From JAHRAW01 sp965212085 (GTDB lineage Bacteria; Pseudomonadota; Gammaproteobacteria; Arenicellales; Poriferihabitantaceae): a stretch of 64,000 nt of DNA. Shown one piece after another: positions 25,480-34,439 of the stretch (the first letter of the stretch is position 1; each line of letters starts with the position of its first letter). The stretch is from NCBI GenBank assembly GCA_965212085.1, contig OZ243042.1, positions 248,001 to 312,000 of the forward strand, read 5' to 3'. A model generated the notes under the pieces. The model was not told where the DNA came from and did no database searches. It saw only the letters and a program-made list of their open reading frames with translations. A program made the translations under genes and the position numbers.

Positions 25480-26651
25480 GCGAAACGACCACCCCCACCC
25501 GCGAGCAGGACGAACACTACGTCTCCACCGCGGATTTCGACCCGCATTCGGTGGAGAAACTGACCCCGGAACAGGAGAAGTATTTTTTCGCCTCGCGCCG
25601 CCAGTTGATGTGGTGGAAACTCAAGCGCCACAAGGTCGCGGTGGTGTGCGGCTTCATCCTGGTAATCCTGTATGCCTCAACGCTGATCTCGGAGTTCATC
25701 TCCCCCTACAACTTGCATTCCCGCGACACCAACCACATCTACGCCCCGCCCCAGGTCGTGCACCTGTTCGACCGCGGGCGGTGGGCCGGCCCGTTTGTGT
25801 ACGGCTACGACTACCAACTCAACATGGAAAACCTGCGGCGCGAATACACCGTCAACCCGGACAAGGTGCAAAAACTGCGCTTCTTTTGCAGCGGCGACCC
25901 ATACCGGTTCTGGGGGAAACTGGACATGGATTTTCATTTCATCTGCCCCGCCGCCGGCGGCACCGTGTTCCTGTTCGGCACCGACCGCCTGGGCCGCGAT
26001 ATGTTCTCACGGGTGGTGTACGGCGCGCGGATTTCGCTGCTCATCGGGCTGGTGGGCATCACCGCCAGCCTGTTCCTCGGCCTGCTACTGGGCGGGCTGG
26101 CGGGGTACTACGGCGGTTGGGTGGACGCCACCATCCAGCGCTTCATCGAAATCCTGCGCTCGTTCCCGGAGTTGCCGTTGTGGATGGCGTTGTCGGCGAT
26201 ACTGCCGGTGCACTGGAGCCCGATCCTGATATTCTTCGGCATCACCCTGATCCTCGCGTTGCTGGACTGGACCGGCCTCGCCCGAGCGGTGCGCTCCAAA
26301 CTGCTGGCGCTGCGCGAAGAAGACTACTGCGCCGCCGCGCGCCTGATGGGCGCCAAACCCGAACGCATCATCTACCGCCACCTGCTGCCCGGCTTCGCCA
26401 GCCACATCATCGCCTCGGCCACGCTCTCCATCCCCGGCATGATCCTCGGCGAAACCGCGCTGTCCTTCCTCGGCCTCGGCCTGCGCCCGCCCATCACCAG
26501 TTGGGGCGTGCTGCTCAACGAAGCCCAGAACATGAACGTGGTGGCCCTGTACCCGTGGCTGATTCTGCCGGTGGCGCCGGTAATCATCGTCATCCTCGCC
26601 TTCAATTTCTTCGGAGACGGGCTGCGGGACGCGGCGGATCCGTATAAATGA
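25476..26651 (+). CDS. yejE: Peptide ABC transporter permease (YejE-like)
   Basis: A 391-residue DppC/YejE-type permease. Its N-terminus is a long cytoplasmic segment followed by KRHKVAVVCGFILVILY, the first transmembrane helix. FGTDRLGRDMFSRVVYGARISLLIG is the diagnostic DppC-family motif, and AARLMGAKPERIIYRHLLPG near residue 287 is the EAA loop. It is the last gene of the yej cluster. An abrupt change to AT-rich DNA follows its stop. Confidence 0.93.
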   Translation: MSETTTPTREQDEHYVSTADFDPHSVEKLTPEQEKYFFASRRQLMWWKLKRHKVAVVCGFILVILYASTLISEFISPYNLHSRDTNHIYAPPQVVHLFDRGRWAGPFVYGYDYQLNMENLRREYTVNPDKVQKLRFFCSGDPYRFWGKLDMDFHFICPAAGGTVFLFGTDRLGRDMFSRVVYGARISLLIGLVGITASLFLGLLLGGLAGYYGGWVDATIQRFIEILRSFPELPLWMALSAILPVHWSPILIFFGITLILALLDWTGLARAVRSKLLALREEDYCAAARLMGAKPERIIYRHLLPGFASHIIASATLSIPGMILGETALSFLGLGLRPPITSWGVLLNEAQNMNVVALYPWLILPVAPVIIVILAFNFFGDGLRDAADPYK

Positions 26652-26784
26652 GGAGGAAATAATAAGAAATTCAGCAAATTTTGCACAAATTATTGGACGA
26701 AATAATGATGGAAAAACGAGCCTAATTCGTTGTATTATAAAAGAAAAAATATATGTACCATCAAAAATATCCGGCATTTTTTAG
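26644..26784 (+). pseudogene. Possible remnant of a P-loop ATPase gene
   Basis: The reading frame through 26650-26784 encodes an Asn-Phe-Ala-Gln-Ile-Ile lead-in, then GRNNDGKTSLIRCI and about 18 more residues before a TAG at 26782. GRNNDGKT fits the Walker A pattern Gx4GK[TS], and the hydrophobic strand before it and helix after it fit the N-terminus of AAA/OLD-type ATPases. No ATG begins it and the rest of the gene is absent. The DNA is strikingly AT-rich against its neighbours. It may be the broken start of an acquired gene; a chance match cannot be excluded. Confidence 0.35.
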
Positions 26785-26863
26785 TGTTTTTCCTTGAAAA
26801 ATGCACAGAAAATTGCCCTGAAACAAGGTACAATCCCGCTTCCCTGTTTTTGGGAAGTGAAAA

Positions 26864-28027
26864 ATGTCATTTGAACACCTGAAATTTGCCCGCCACTGGG
26901 AACTGTCCGCCGAGACAATCTATAAGTTGGGCCAGTGCCGGGCCTTGACCAACAGTCTGGCAATGGTGCCGCTCAGGCCCGAAACCAAAAGCGAACTCAA
27001 GCGGGTTTCTTTGATCAAAGGCGCACAGGCGACCACCGCCATTGAAGGCAATACGCTCACCGAGGACGAGGTTGGAAAAGTCCTGGACGGCCAACACCTC
27101 GCCGAAAGCAAAGCCTATCAGGAGAAAGAAGTAGATAATATCCTGCGAGCGATGAATCAAATCAAGAACGACCTGCTCACCCAGCCGGCGCCCGCCATTA
27201 TCACCCCGGAACTCCTGAAACAATATCATCGCTTGGTCGGCGGCGGTTTATCCGCGCCCTTTAACGCAATGCCGGGCGAGTTTGCTCAATCCCAACGCGT
27301 GGTGGGAGGCTATCGTTGCCCTCCTCCCGGCCAGAAAAAAAATCAGGTTGAAGGACTGGCACAACGCCTTTGCGACTGGCTGCAAAAAGAGTTCGGATTT
27401 GTATCCGGCAAGCAGTCGTTCAGAGACGGGATCGTTCAGGCGGTCGTTACCCACGTGTATATTGAATGGATACATCCATTTGACGACGGCAATGGACGCA
27501 CCGGCAGGCTGGTTGAGTTTTATCTGCTGCTCAGGGCGGGAGTGCCGGATATTTGCGCGTACATTTTATCCAACCACTACAACGACACCCGGCCCGAATA
27601 CTACGCCCATCTACAAAAAGCCCAGGCCGAGCGGCAGCTGACTTCATTCACCGCTTACGCGGTTACCGGGTTTCTGGACGGCCTGAATGAGGTTTGGAAC
27701 ATCGTCGCCAATGAGTTGCTTCAAAAGGCCTGGCGAGGCTACGTTTATGACAAACTCGCCGGCCTGAAATGGAGCAAACCGGTGTTCACGAGGCGGCGGA
27801 GGTTGTTACTGGATATGACGCTTGGGGAGCCATACAACCTTGACTCCATTCAGTTGGTATCGCCCAAAATCACCCGGAAATACGCCACGGTCAACATTTC
27901 CACCGTGAAAAGAGATATTAAAGATTTGACAGCGGCGGGGTTACTGGTCAAGGACCCAAAAACCGGGGAGATTTCAGCAAATATCCAAGCCCTGAGGAAT
28001 TACTACCCCGACAAGTTGCACAAATAA
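26864..28027 (+). CDS. Fic family protein (predicted AMP-transferase)
   Basis: A 387-residue Fic protein. The catalytic Fic motif HPFDDGNGRTGR is intact at about residue 204, so AMP transfer to a hydroxyl side chain is plausible. TTAIEGN near residue 58 fits the inhibitory-helix consensus [S/T]xxxE[G/N], placing it in class II with an N-terminal self-inhibitory helix. A C-terminal winged-helix-like region (SPKITRKYATVNISTVKRDI) is present, as in many stand-alone Fic proteins with a DNA-binding tail. Base composition is lower in GC than the flanks. No antitoxin partner gene is adjacent. Confidence 0.88.
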   Translation: MSFEHLKFARHWELSAETIYKLGQCRALTNSLAMVPLRPETKSELKRVSLIKGAQATTAIEGNTLTEDEVGKVLDGQHLAESKAYQEKEVDNILRAMNQIKNDLLTQPAPAIITPELLKQYHRLVGGGLSAPFNAMPGEFAQSQRVVGGYRCPPPGQKKNQVEGLAQRLCDWLQKEFGFVSGKQSFRDGIVQAVVTHVYIEWIHPFDDGNGRTGRLVEFYLLLRAGVPDICAYILSNHYNDTRPEYYAHLQKAQAERQLTSFTAYAVTGFLDGLNEVWNIVANELLQKAWRGYVYDKLAGLKWSKPVFTRRRRLLLDMTLGEPYNLDSIQLVSPKITRKYATVNISTVKRDIKDLTAAGLLVKDPKTGEISANIQALRNYYPDKLHK

Positions 28028-28044
28028 TCGCAATTCCGCAGTTC

Positions 28045-28800
28045 CTAAAACAAAGCCGCATCGGTCAGCAACACCGTGCTGAACTTGTCCGTGAACCGCT
28101 CCTCCAGAATTTCCTTTGGCGAAATCGGATTGAGGCGCTTGTCATAACAAAAAGCATAACGCCCGGCCAACTCAACGACGGCGGCCAGTTTGTCCCGGCG
28201 TTCGGGCGGCGGAAAAAACGGCGCGTGCAGGGACAGATGAATGACGGGCTTGATTCGCGGCAACAGCGCGATGAGCGACGGCACAAGATCGAACTCGGCG
28301 CCTTCAACGTCCATTTTCAGCAAATCAATTTTTTCGATGCCCCAAAACTCAATGAGCGAAAAAATATCCATCGCCAGCACCGTGACGCCGCCGCCGTCCG
28401 GCGCCGTCCGCACCTGCGTTTCGCTGTTGCCGAAGTGATCCTCCTCGTTGGCAATTTGCACGGTACCGTTATGGCCGCCGAGCGCGCCGTGGAACGGCAG
28501 CACGTTGTCAACGCCGTTCATGCGAAGATTCGCCAGCAAACGCTCGTAAGCGACCGGGTCCGGCTCAACGCAATACACCGTTTGGCAACGCTGCGCCGCA
28601 AACAACACCGTCGGGCCGATCCACGCGCCGATGTCCAGGTACACCGAGTCGGCGTTCAGGCAGCGTTCAAGAACCGTAAACGTATGCGGCTCCCACTTAT
28701 TGTCGGTAACCTTGCCCCAGAATTTCCGGTTGCCGTGCGCCACGCGATACTGCTTGCCGCCGATGGTGGCGGGCACGTATTGATCTTCCATTCGTTTCAC
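28045..28800 (-). CDS. FkbM-family SAM-dependent methyltransferase
   Basis: A 251-residue methyltransferase. The SAM loop is VYLDIGAWIGPTVLFAA near residue 54, followed by the acidic VEPDP strand end. LLKMDVEGAEFDLV near residue 165 is the hallmark FkbM motif. Family members methylate hydroxyl groups of sugars or lipids. The gene is divergent from a glycosyltransferase whose start is 77 bp away, which suggests a substrate in the same surface glycan. The start could be 28800 or the internal Met at 28791. Confidence 0.85.
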   Translation of the reverse strand: MKRMEDQYVPATIGGKQYRVAHGNRKFWGKVTDNKWEPHTFTVLERCLNADSVYLDIGAWIGPTVLFAAQRCQTVYCVEPDPVAYERLLANLRMNGVDNVLPFHGALGGHNGTVQIANEEDHFGNSETQVRTAPDGGGVTVLAMDIFSLIEFWGIEKIDLLKMDVEGAEFDLVPSLIALLPRIKPVIHLSLHAPFFPPPERRDKLAAVVELAGRYAFCYDKRLNPISPKEILEERFTDKFSTVLLTDAALF

Positions 28801-28877
28801 TCTGATAGTTCGTGACGGATTTCATTATACCCCGGCGCCGCCCGCCGCTTCGGATACAATCGAGGACGCCGCTTCCC

Positions 28878-30116
28878 ATGCAAACCACCATGCCAAAATC
28901 CATTGGGATTATTCTAAAGGGTTATCCGCGACTGTCGGAGACCTTCATCGCCGAGGAGATTCACGCCCTCGAGCAGGCCGGCGTTGCGCTCACTTTGTTT
29001 TCCCTGCGCCATCCCACCGACCCCGAAACCCACCCGGTGCACCGCGCAATTCGCGCGCCGGTGGTGTACCTGCCCGAGTACCTGTACCGCGAGCCGGTGC
29101 GCGTCCTGCGCGCGTGGTGGAAAGCGCGCCACAGCCGGCGCTACCCCGAGGCCCGGCAAACCTGGTGGCGGGATCTCAAACGGGACCCCAGCGCAAACCG
29201 CATTCGCCGCTTCGGCCAGGCGCTGGTGCTGGCGGCGGAACTGCCCGCAGAGATCGAATTATTGTACGCCCACTTCCTGCACACCCCGGCTTCAGTGGCC
29301 CGCTACGCCGGCATACTGCGGCAAATCCCGTGGAGTTGCTCGGCCCACGCCAAAGACATCTGGACCATCCCGGCGTGGGAAAAAAAACAGAAACTCGCGC
29401 ACTGCCGGTGGCTGACCACCTGCACCCGCGCCAACTTCGCGCACCTTCGGGAACTCGCGGACGACCCCGGCAAGGTCGCCCTGAACTACCACGGCCTGGC
29501 GCTGTCGCGCTTCCCCGGCGACCCGCCCCGCTATGCTGACCGCGATGGCAACGACCCGGCCCACCCGGTGCGCATCCTGAGCGTTGGCCGCGCCGTCGCC
29601 AAGAAGGGCTACCCCGGACTGCTCGAAGCGCTGGCCGCGCTGCCCCGGAACCTGCACTGGGAACTGACCCATATCGGCGGCGGCCCGTTGCTGGCGGCCT
29701 GCAAACAACAGGCGCAAGCCCTCGGCATCGCCGCCCGAATCAACTGGCTCGGCGCGCAGTCCCAACAGAGCGTAATTAACTGCTACCGCCGCTCGGAATT
29801 TTTCGCGCTGAACTGCCGCATCGCCGCGGACGGCGACCGCGACGGCCTCCCCAACGTGCTGGTGGAAGCGCAAAGCCAGGGCCTGGCGGTGGTGTCCACG
29901 CGCCTGTCCGGCGTCCCGGAACTGATCGAAGACGGCGTCAACGGATTGCTCGTGGAACCGGACGACCAAGGCGCCCTCGGCGACGCCCTCAACCGCCTGA
30001 TCACCGACCCCCAATTACGGCGGCAACTGGGAACCGCCGGGCGCGAAGTGGTGCGCGCCCGTTTCGATATGAGCAAAAATTTCGAGCAGCTTCACCGGAT
30101 GATCGTGGATGAATGA
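28878..30116 (+). CDS. Family 4-type glycosyltransferase
   Basis: A 412-residue GT-B glycosyltransferase. ATG 28878 (or 28890) is preferred over the long extension to 28812, which would overlap the divergent FkbM promoter. The N-terminal domain begins IGIILKGYPRLSETFIAEEI, the colanic-acid and exopolysaccharide type of start. The C-terminal domain has SVGRAVAKKGYPGLLEAL and the donor-site region DGLPNVLVEAQSQGLAVVSTRLSGVPELI with its acidic E. It probably adds a hexose to an exopolysaccharide or lipid-linked glycan; donor and acceptor are unknown. Confidence 0.85.
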   Translation: MQTTMPKSIGIILKGYPRLSETFIAEEIHALEQAGVALTLFSLRHPTDPETHPVHRAIRAPVVYLPEYLYREPVRVLRAWWKARHSRRYPEARQTWWRDLKRDPSANRIRRFGQALVLAAELPAEIELLYAHFLHTPASVARYAGILRQIPWSCSAHAKDIWTIPAWEKKQKLAHCRWLTTCTRANFAHLRELADDPGKVALNYHGLALSRFPGDPPRYADRDGNDPAHPVRILSVGRAVAKKGYPGLLEALAALPRNLHWELTHIGGGPLLAACKQQAQALGIAARINWLGAQSQQSVINCYRRSEFFALNCRIAADGDRDGLPNVLVEAQSQGLAVVSTRLSGVPELIEDGVNGLLVEPDDQGALGDALNRLITDPQLRRQLGTAGREVVRARFDMSKNFEQLHRMIVDE

Positions 30117-30147
30117 ACCCGGCACCAAACGCGCATTCGGAACGCGC

Positions 30148-30215
30148 TGCTCCCCGCCCTCCGCCCCACATTGCTCCCCGCCCTCCGCGCCACATTACTC
30201 CCCGCCCTCCACCCC
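30148..30215 (+). repeat. 24-bp tandem repeat, about three copies
   Basis: The unit contains GCTCCCCGCCCTCCGC and then CACATT, and repeats with few changes between the glycosyltransferase stop and the end of convergent panB. It is pyrimidine-rich on the plus strand. No hairpin terminator is evident in this 108-bp gap. Confidence 0.8.
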
Positions 30216-30224
30216 CAAACCCCG

Positions 30225-31043
30225 CTACGAATAACAATGCTCCGCCGCCGGAAACTTGCCGGTTTTTACTTCTTCCACGTAGTCCGCCAGCGCCCCCTGC
30301 ACGCCGTTCACGTTGCCCTTCAGGTAGTTTTTGACGAACCGGGCGGTCTTGCCCGGATACAGGCCGAGCAGGTCGTGCCACACCAGTATCTGCCCGTCGG
30401 TGCCCGCTCCGGCGCCGATGCCGATTACCGGCACCTCAAGGTCAGCCGACAACTGCCGGCCGAGTGCCGCCGGCACGCATTCGATGAGAATCAAACTGGC
30501 GCCGGCCTGCTGCAGCACCTTGGCTTCGTCAATGATGAGCTGCCCCTGGGCCGGGTCGCGGCCCTGCACGCGGTAGCCGCCGAGGTGGTTGATGGACTGC
30601 GGCGTCAAGCCCATATGGGCGCACACCGGAATGCCCCGCTCGCTCAGCAGGCGCGCGGTTTCGGCGAGCCACGCGCCCCCTTCGAGTTTTACCACCTGCG
30701 CCCCCTCGCGCATCAGGATGGCGGCATTTTCCAGGCTTTTGGATTCCGAGTAGTAACTCATGAACGGCAAATCCGCCATCAGCAGCGCGCCCCGGTTGCC
30801 GCGCCGCACGCAGCCGACGTGGTAGGCGGTGTCCTCGATGGTGACCGGCAGGCTGCTGTCGTGGCCCTGGATCACCATGCCGAGGGAATCGCCCACCAGC
30901 AGAACCTCCACCCCGGCGGCGGCGGCGGCGTAGGCGCTACAATAGTCGTAGGCGGTCAGCGCGGCGAACTTCTCGCCGGCGGCTTTCATCCGGCCCAGGG
31001 TGTTGATGGTGATTTTTTTTTGCGTGCTCGAATGGGTGGACAT
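30225..31043 (-). CDS. panB: 3-methyl-2-oxobutanoate hydroxymethyltransferase
   Basis: A 272-residue ketopantoate synthase of pantothenate/CoA synthesis. ATG 31043 (Met-Ser-Thr-His) gives the family length (E. coli 264); the extension to 31109 is not conserved. Landmarks are LTAYDYCSA, VGDSLGMVIQGHDSSLPVT with Mg-binding Asp residues, GGAWLAET, MGLTPQS and the catalytic Glu in LILIECVPA. It is isolated inside a block of glycan genes and not beside panC. It converges with the first glycosyltransferase and diverges from the second. Confidence 0.95.
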   Translation of the reverse strand: MSTHSSTQKKITINTLGRMKAAGEKFAALTAYDYCSAYAAAAAGVEVLLVGDSLGMVIQGHDSSLPVTIEDTAYHVGCVRRGNRGALLMADLPFMSYYSESKSLENAAILMREGAQVVKLEGGAWLAETARLLSERGIPVCAHMGLTPQSINHLGGYRVQGRDPAQGQLIIDEAKVLQQAGASLILIECVPAALGRQLSADLEVPVIGIGAGAGTDGQILVWHDLLGLYPGKTARFVKNYLKGNVNGVQGALADYVEEVKTGKFPAAEHCYS

Positions 31044-31131
31044 GGCGAAACCGGCGTGGGTTGGATGTTCGGTGACGGTGATAGTATTATGCCGGCGCCG
31101 CCCAGGCAATCGGAACCGACCGGATCACCCC

Positions 31132-32292
31132 TTGAAAATCGCTTTCTACGCGCCGCTCAAATCCCCCCGCCACCCCCGCCCGTCCGGCGACCGGCGCATC
31201 GCGCGGTTGTTCATGGAGGCCCTGGAACTGGCCGGCTGTGAAGTCGAACTGGCCGGCGAACTGCGCGCCTGGGAGGGCGATGGAGACCCCCGCCGGCAGG
31301 GGGAAATCAAGGCCCTGGGATTGCAAGCCGCCGAACAACTGACCGCCCGATACCGCCGCCTACCCGCCGCCCGCAGGCCGCGCTGCTGGTTCACCTATCA
31401 CCTGTATCACAAGGCGCCGGACTGGATCGGGCCGGCGGTGAGCGCGGCCCTCGGCATCCCGTACGTGATCGCCGAAGCCTCGGTGGCGCGCAAACAACGC
31501 CGCGGCCCGTGGAGCGGCGGCTACGCCCAGGCCCTGGAAGCGGTGCGGCGGGCGGACCTGGTTTTCAACCTCAACTCCAACGACCTCGCCGGCCTGGAAG
31601 GGTTTGTGCGCCGCGGCCGCGTGATCAAACTCAAGCCGTTCATGGATATTCCCACGCCACAGGCGCAGACGAAGACGAAGACGGATACCACGGCAAAATC
31701 GCGGCTGCGCGATGACATCGCCGCCCGGCGGCGCGTGGACCCGGATCAATACTGGCTGCTATGCGTGGCCATGATGCGCAACGATAGCAAACTGGAATCC
31801 TACCGCATCCTCGCCGACACCACGGCCCATCTGGAACGCCGCGACTGGCAGCTGCTGGTGGCCGGAGACGGGCCCGCGGAACAGGCGGTAACCGACCTGT
31901 TCAGCCTCAACCCGCCGGGCCGCGTGCACTTCCTCGGCCGCCTCGACGCCGATTTCATCTACCCGCTGATGCGCGCCAGCGACTTGTTCGTGTGGCCGGC
32001 GCAAAACGAAGCGTTCGGCATGGCGGTGCTCGAAGCCCTCGGCTGCGGCCTGCCGGTGGTGGCCGGCAGTGGTGGCGGCGGCGGCATCGGCGACATCGTC
32101 GCGCACACCGTCACCGGAATACTGGTCGAGCAACCCGACGGCCGCGCCATGGCCGCCGCAATCGAAAAACTGCTCGCCGACCCGGCCACGCTGGAGCGAA
32201 TGTCGGCGGCGTCACTGGCCGCCTTCCACCGGCATCACCGCCTCGACCACGCCGCAAAGATCATCGGCGCGGCGCTGGCGGATCTGAACTGA
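31132..32292 (+). CDS. Glycosyltransferase, family 4-like
   Basis: A 386-residue GT-B enzyme. TTG 31132 is proposed because the conserved start KIAFYAPLKSPRHPRPSGDR follows immediately and no in-frame ATG is near; the upstream in-frame start at 31000 would overlap panB. The C-terminal half has VAGDGPAEQAV, VHFLGRL and the donor-site NEAFGMAVLEALGCGLPVVAGSGGG. A short hexanucleotide repeat at 31668-31685 encodes Thr-Lys-Thr-Lys in a linker. The next two genes, on the other strand, also look glycan-related. Confidence 0.8.
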   Translation: MKIAFYAPLKSPRHPRPSGDRRIARLFMEALELAGCEVELAGELRAWEGDGDPRRQGEIKALGLQAAEQLTARYRRLPAARRPRCWFTYHLYHKAPDWIGPAVSAALGIPYVIAEASVARKQRRGPWSGGYAQALEAVRRADLVFNLNSNDLAGLEGFVRRGRVIKLKPFMDIPTPQAQTKTKTDTTAKSRLRDDIAARRRVDPDQYWLLCVAMMRNDSKLESYRILADTTAHLERRDWQLLVAGDGPAEQAVTDLFSLNPPGRVHFLGRLDADFIYPLMRASDLFVWPAQNEAFGMAVLEALGCGLPVVAGSGGGGGIGDIVAHTVTGILVEQPDGRAMAAAIEKLLADPATLERMSAASLAAFHRHHRLDHAAKIIGAALADLN

Positions 32293-32312
32293 CCCGATCA
32301 TTCAAGCAACGC

Positions 32313-33110
32313 TCAACGCCGCGCAAACACCGCTTCCGCGCTCAGCCATTTCGCCGCCGGGTGTTCATCCAAAGCCCCCAGCAGTTGCGCCAAAAACGCC
32401 TGGCATTGCTCATCGTGCACTTGGTGATGGGTCAACAGGCCGGTGGGTTCACCGCTGTCAATGCCGCCGAGCCGCCGGCTTTTGAGATGGGCGACCATGG
32501 CTTCGACGGCCCGGGGCGCGCCGACAAACCTTTTGTGGTTTTTCCAGTCGATGAGGTCAACGTGGGTATTGACCGCCCGCAAGTCCGCCGCCGGTTCGCT
32601 CGCGGAGCGGGGGCCGAAGGTGGAAAGCCCGGTGAATCCGGCTTGCGGCAAGCCCGCCAGCAGCGGCGTTGCGATGCGGTTCCACGGCGGCACCAGCACC
32701 GGCAGAAACCGCTCCCCGAACCCATCGCGCAACATTTCAAACCCGGCGGCAAGCTCCCGATGAACCACGGCGGTTGGCCGGTGGCCGCCCAACTCCATTT
32801 TCTTTTCATCGGGCGGGGCGTGGTTGCCGTGGGAAAACCCGTGCTGCAGCACCGCCACCGCCGCCGACGATTGAAGCCGCGAGGCCAGCGTGTCAGTCGC
32901 GCTCCGGGCCATGCGGGTCATGCGGGCCATGCCATCGGGAATCACCGCAAGCCCGAGCGGCGCGCCGTATTTTTGCGCGAGGCCGAGCATTCGGTCGAGT
33001 TCCGCCGAAGGTGCCTGGGCGTCGTCGTCCCGCCACCACAAGGTCGCGGCGACGCCGTCGTAATTCCATTCATCCAGTTCCCGGTACAGGGTTTCGATCC
33101 AGCCGCTCAT
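32313..33110 (-). CDS. Polysaccharide deacetylase-like protein
   Basis: A 265-residue protein starting at ATG 33110, whose ATG overlaps the upstream glycosyltransferase stop by 4 bp (ATGA); a longer frame to 33683 is antisense noise. ATLWWRDDDAQ near residue 23 supplies the metal-binding Asp of family 4 carbohydrate esterases, LQHGFSHGNH near residue 90 the His pair, and PVLVPPWNR near 140 the catalytic Pro-rich loop. Late in the protein, TGLLTHHQVHDE gives the final His motif. It probably removes N- or O-acetyl groups from a glycan made by the neighbouring transferases. Confidence 0.75.
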   Translation of the reverse strand: MSGWIETLYRELDEWNYDGVAATLWWRDDDAQAPSAELDRMLGLAQKYGAPLGLAVIPDGMARMTRMARSATDTLASRLQSSAAVAVLQHGFSHGNHAPPDEKKMELGGHRPTAVVHRELAAGFEMLRDGFGERFLPVLVPPWNRIATPLLAGLPQAGFTGLSTFGPRSASEPAADLRAVNTHVDLIDWKNHKRFVGAPRAVEAMVAHLKSRRLGGIDSGEPTGLLTHHQVHDEQCQAFLAQLLGALDEHPAAKWLSAEAVFARR

Positions 33111-34324
33111 GATCGTTGCGCGCCCCGCCGCCGCGCAAAACAACGCTCGATAAAACGAGTGGTTTGCAGCGCGCCGTCCGTCTGGATGGGCCGGCACTTC
33201 GTTACATCCAGGCGCGCGGCGCGGTCCACCGCCGCCGCCAGCCCTTCGGGATTCAAGTCCTTTTCCGCCAGCACCACCGCGCGCCCCAAACCGGAAAATT
33301 TCTCCGCACGGTGCGTCTGCTCGCTTTCCCCGCCCTCGGCAAACGGCACCAGCACCGCGCGGCAGTTCGCCGCCACCGTATCCAGCACGGTGTTGTAGCC
33401 GGCCTGGGAAACCGACACCGCGCACGCCGCAAGCAGCGCCGCGAAATCCGCCCGGTTGCGTTCGACGATGACGCCGTCCTCGGCCTGAGCCCGTTTTTGC
33501 AGCGCCTTGAACCCGGCCCCGTCCATATTCCCGCCCGCCAGCAACCGCCACGGGCGGTCCCGCAACCGGCTGTACCGCCGGGCCGCAACCGCCGTCTCCA
33601 GCAACCGCAACCCGACCGCGCCGCCGCCCGCCGAGACGATGACGTGGCCGCGCCCTTCGGTTTTCGTCTCGCCGCCACGGCAACCGCCGCGCTCATAAAG
33701 ATAGCCGGAATGAAAAACCTCGCCGTTCAGTTCACCGGCCAGGGGAAACGTCTCCCCCAAAGTCGCCACCGCAGGATCGCCGTGCACCAGCACGTGGTCG
33801 AACCACTCGTTCACCTCGGCGACCGTGCGGCGATACCGCTCGGCGGTTCGCACCTGCAGGATGTCGCGCAACGAACACAACCTCAGCGGCCGCGGCTTGA
33901 GGTCAGAAACCATATCCATCAACGGAACCAGTTCAAAACGCAACGCCCGCCGCCCAAACGGAAACGTCTCCACCACCAGCACCTCCGGCAAATCCCCGCG
34001 CACCCGCTCCAGCAATCGCCCAACCCTGCGCGCCTTGAACGCCCCGGAAACCGGCCGCCCGTCCGCCCCCAGCAACACGGTGAAATCCCCCGGCGCAGTC
34101 CTGAGCGCAGGCAGTTGAAAAAAATTATAAGGAACTTCCTGATAACCGGCGTAGCCGGCGTAGCCGACGTGACCGCCGACCGGCACACCGCCCGAAATCA
34201 GCGTAACCCGATGCCCCGCGCGCGCCAGCCAAGCCGCCAGCGCCCGCATCCGCACCAGATGACCGGCGCCCAACAAGTGCTGAACGTAAATATCAATTCG
34301 CAGGCTGTGCGTCGGTTTGCTCAC
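33107..34324 (-). CDS. Glycosyltransferase with GT28/MurG-like C-terminal domain
   Basis: A 405-residue GT-B protein. The N-terminus IDIYVQHLLGAGHLVRMRALA with the GxGH loop matches MurG-like and UDP-glycosyltransferase start motifs. The C-terminal domain contains VIVSAGGGAVGLRLLE and the donor-site VSQAGYNTVLDTVAANCRAVLVPF, close to GT28. A 9-bp tandem triplication near 34144-34171 encodes GlyTyrAla repeats. It is the first gene of a coupled pair with the deacetylase. Donor and acceptor are unknown. Confidence 0.75.
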   Translation of the reverse strand: MSKPTHSLRIDIYVQHLLGAGHLVRMRALAAWLARAGHRVTLISGGVPVGGHVGYAGYAGYQEVPYNFFQLPALRTAPGDFTVLLGADGRPVSGAFKARRVGRLLERVRGDLPEVLVVETFPFGRRALRFELVPLMDMVSDLKPRPLRLCSLRDILQVRTAERYRRTVAEVNEWFDHVLVHGDPAVATLGETFPLAGELNGEVFHSGYLYERGGCRGGETKTEGRGHVIVSAGGGAVGLRLLETAVAARRYSRLRDRPWRLLAGGNMDGAGFKALQKRAQAEDGVIVERNRADFAALLAACAVSVSQAGYNTVLDTVAANCRAVLVPFAEGGESEQTHRAEKFSGLGRAVVLAEKDLNPEGLAAAVDRAARLDVTKCRPIQTDGALQTTRFIERCFARRRGAQRS

Positions 34325-34372
34325 TTGCCCGGCATGAAGGTTGATTTCTAAAACTCCTCCGCTTCATTCACT

Positions 34373-34402
34373 AAAAACCGGAGCCTCGGCTCCGGTTTTT
34401 TT
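34373..34402. terminator. Strong bidirectional intrinsic terminator
   Basis: AAAACCGGAGC and its complement GCTCCGGTTTT form a stem of 11 bp around a CTCG loop, with T-runs on both strands. On the minus strand it ends the transcript of the hendecad coiled-coil gene, whose stop is at 34440, and it insulates the glycosyltransferase gene starting at 34324. It is the clearest rho-independent terminator in the window. Confidence 0.92.
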
Positions 34403-34439
34403 GGCCGGCTTGAACGGGGGCGGGGGCGGAGATGGCCGG

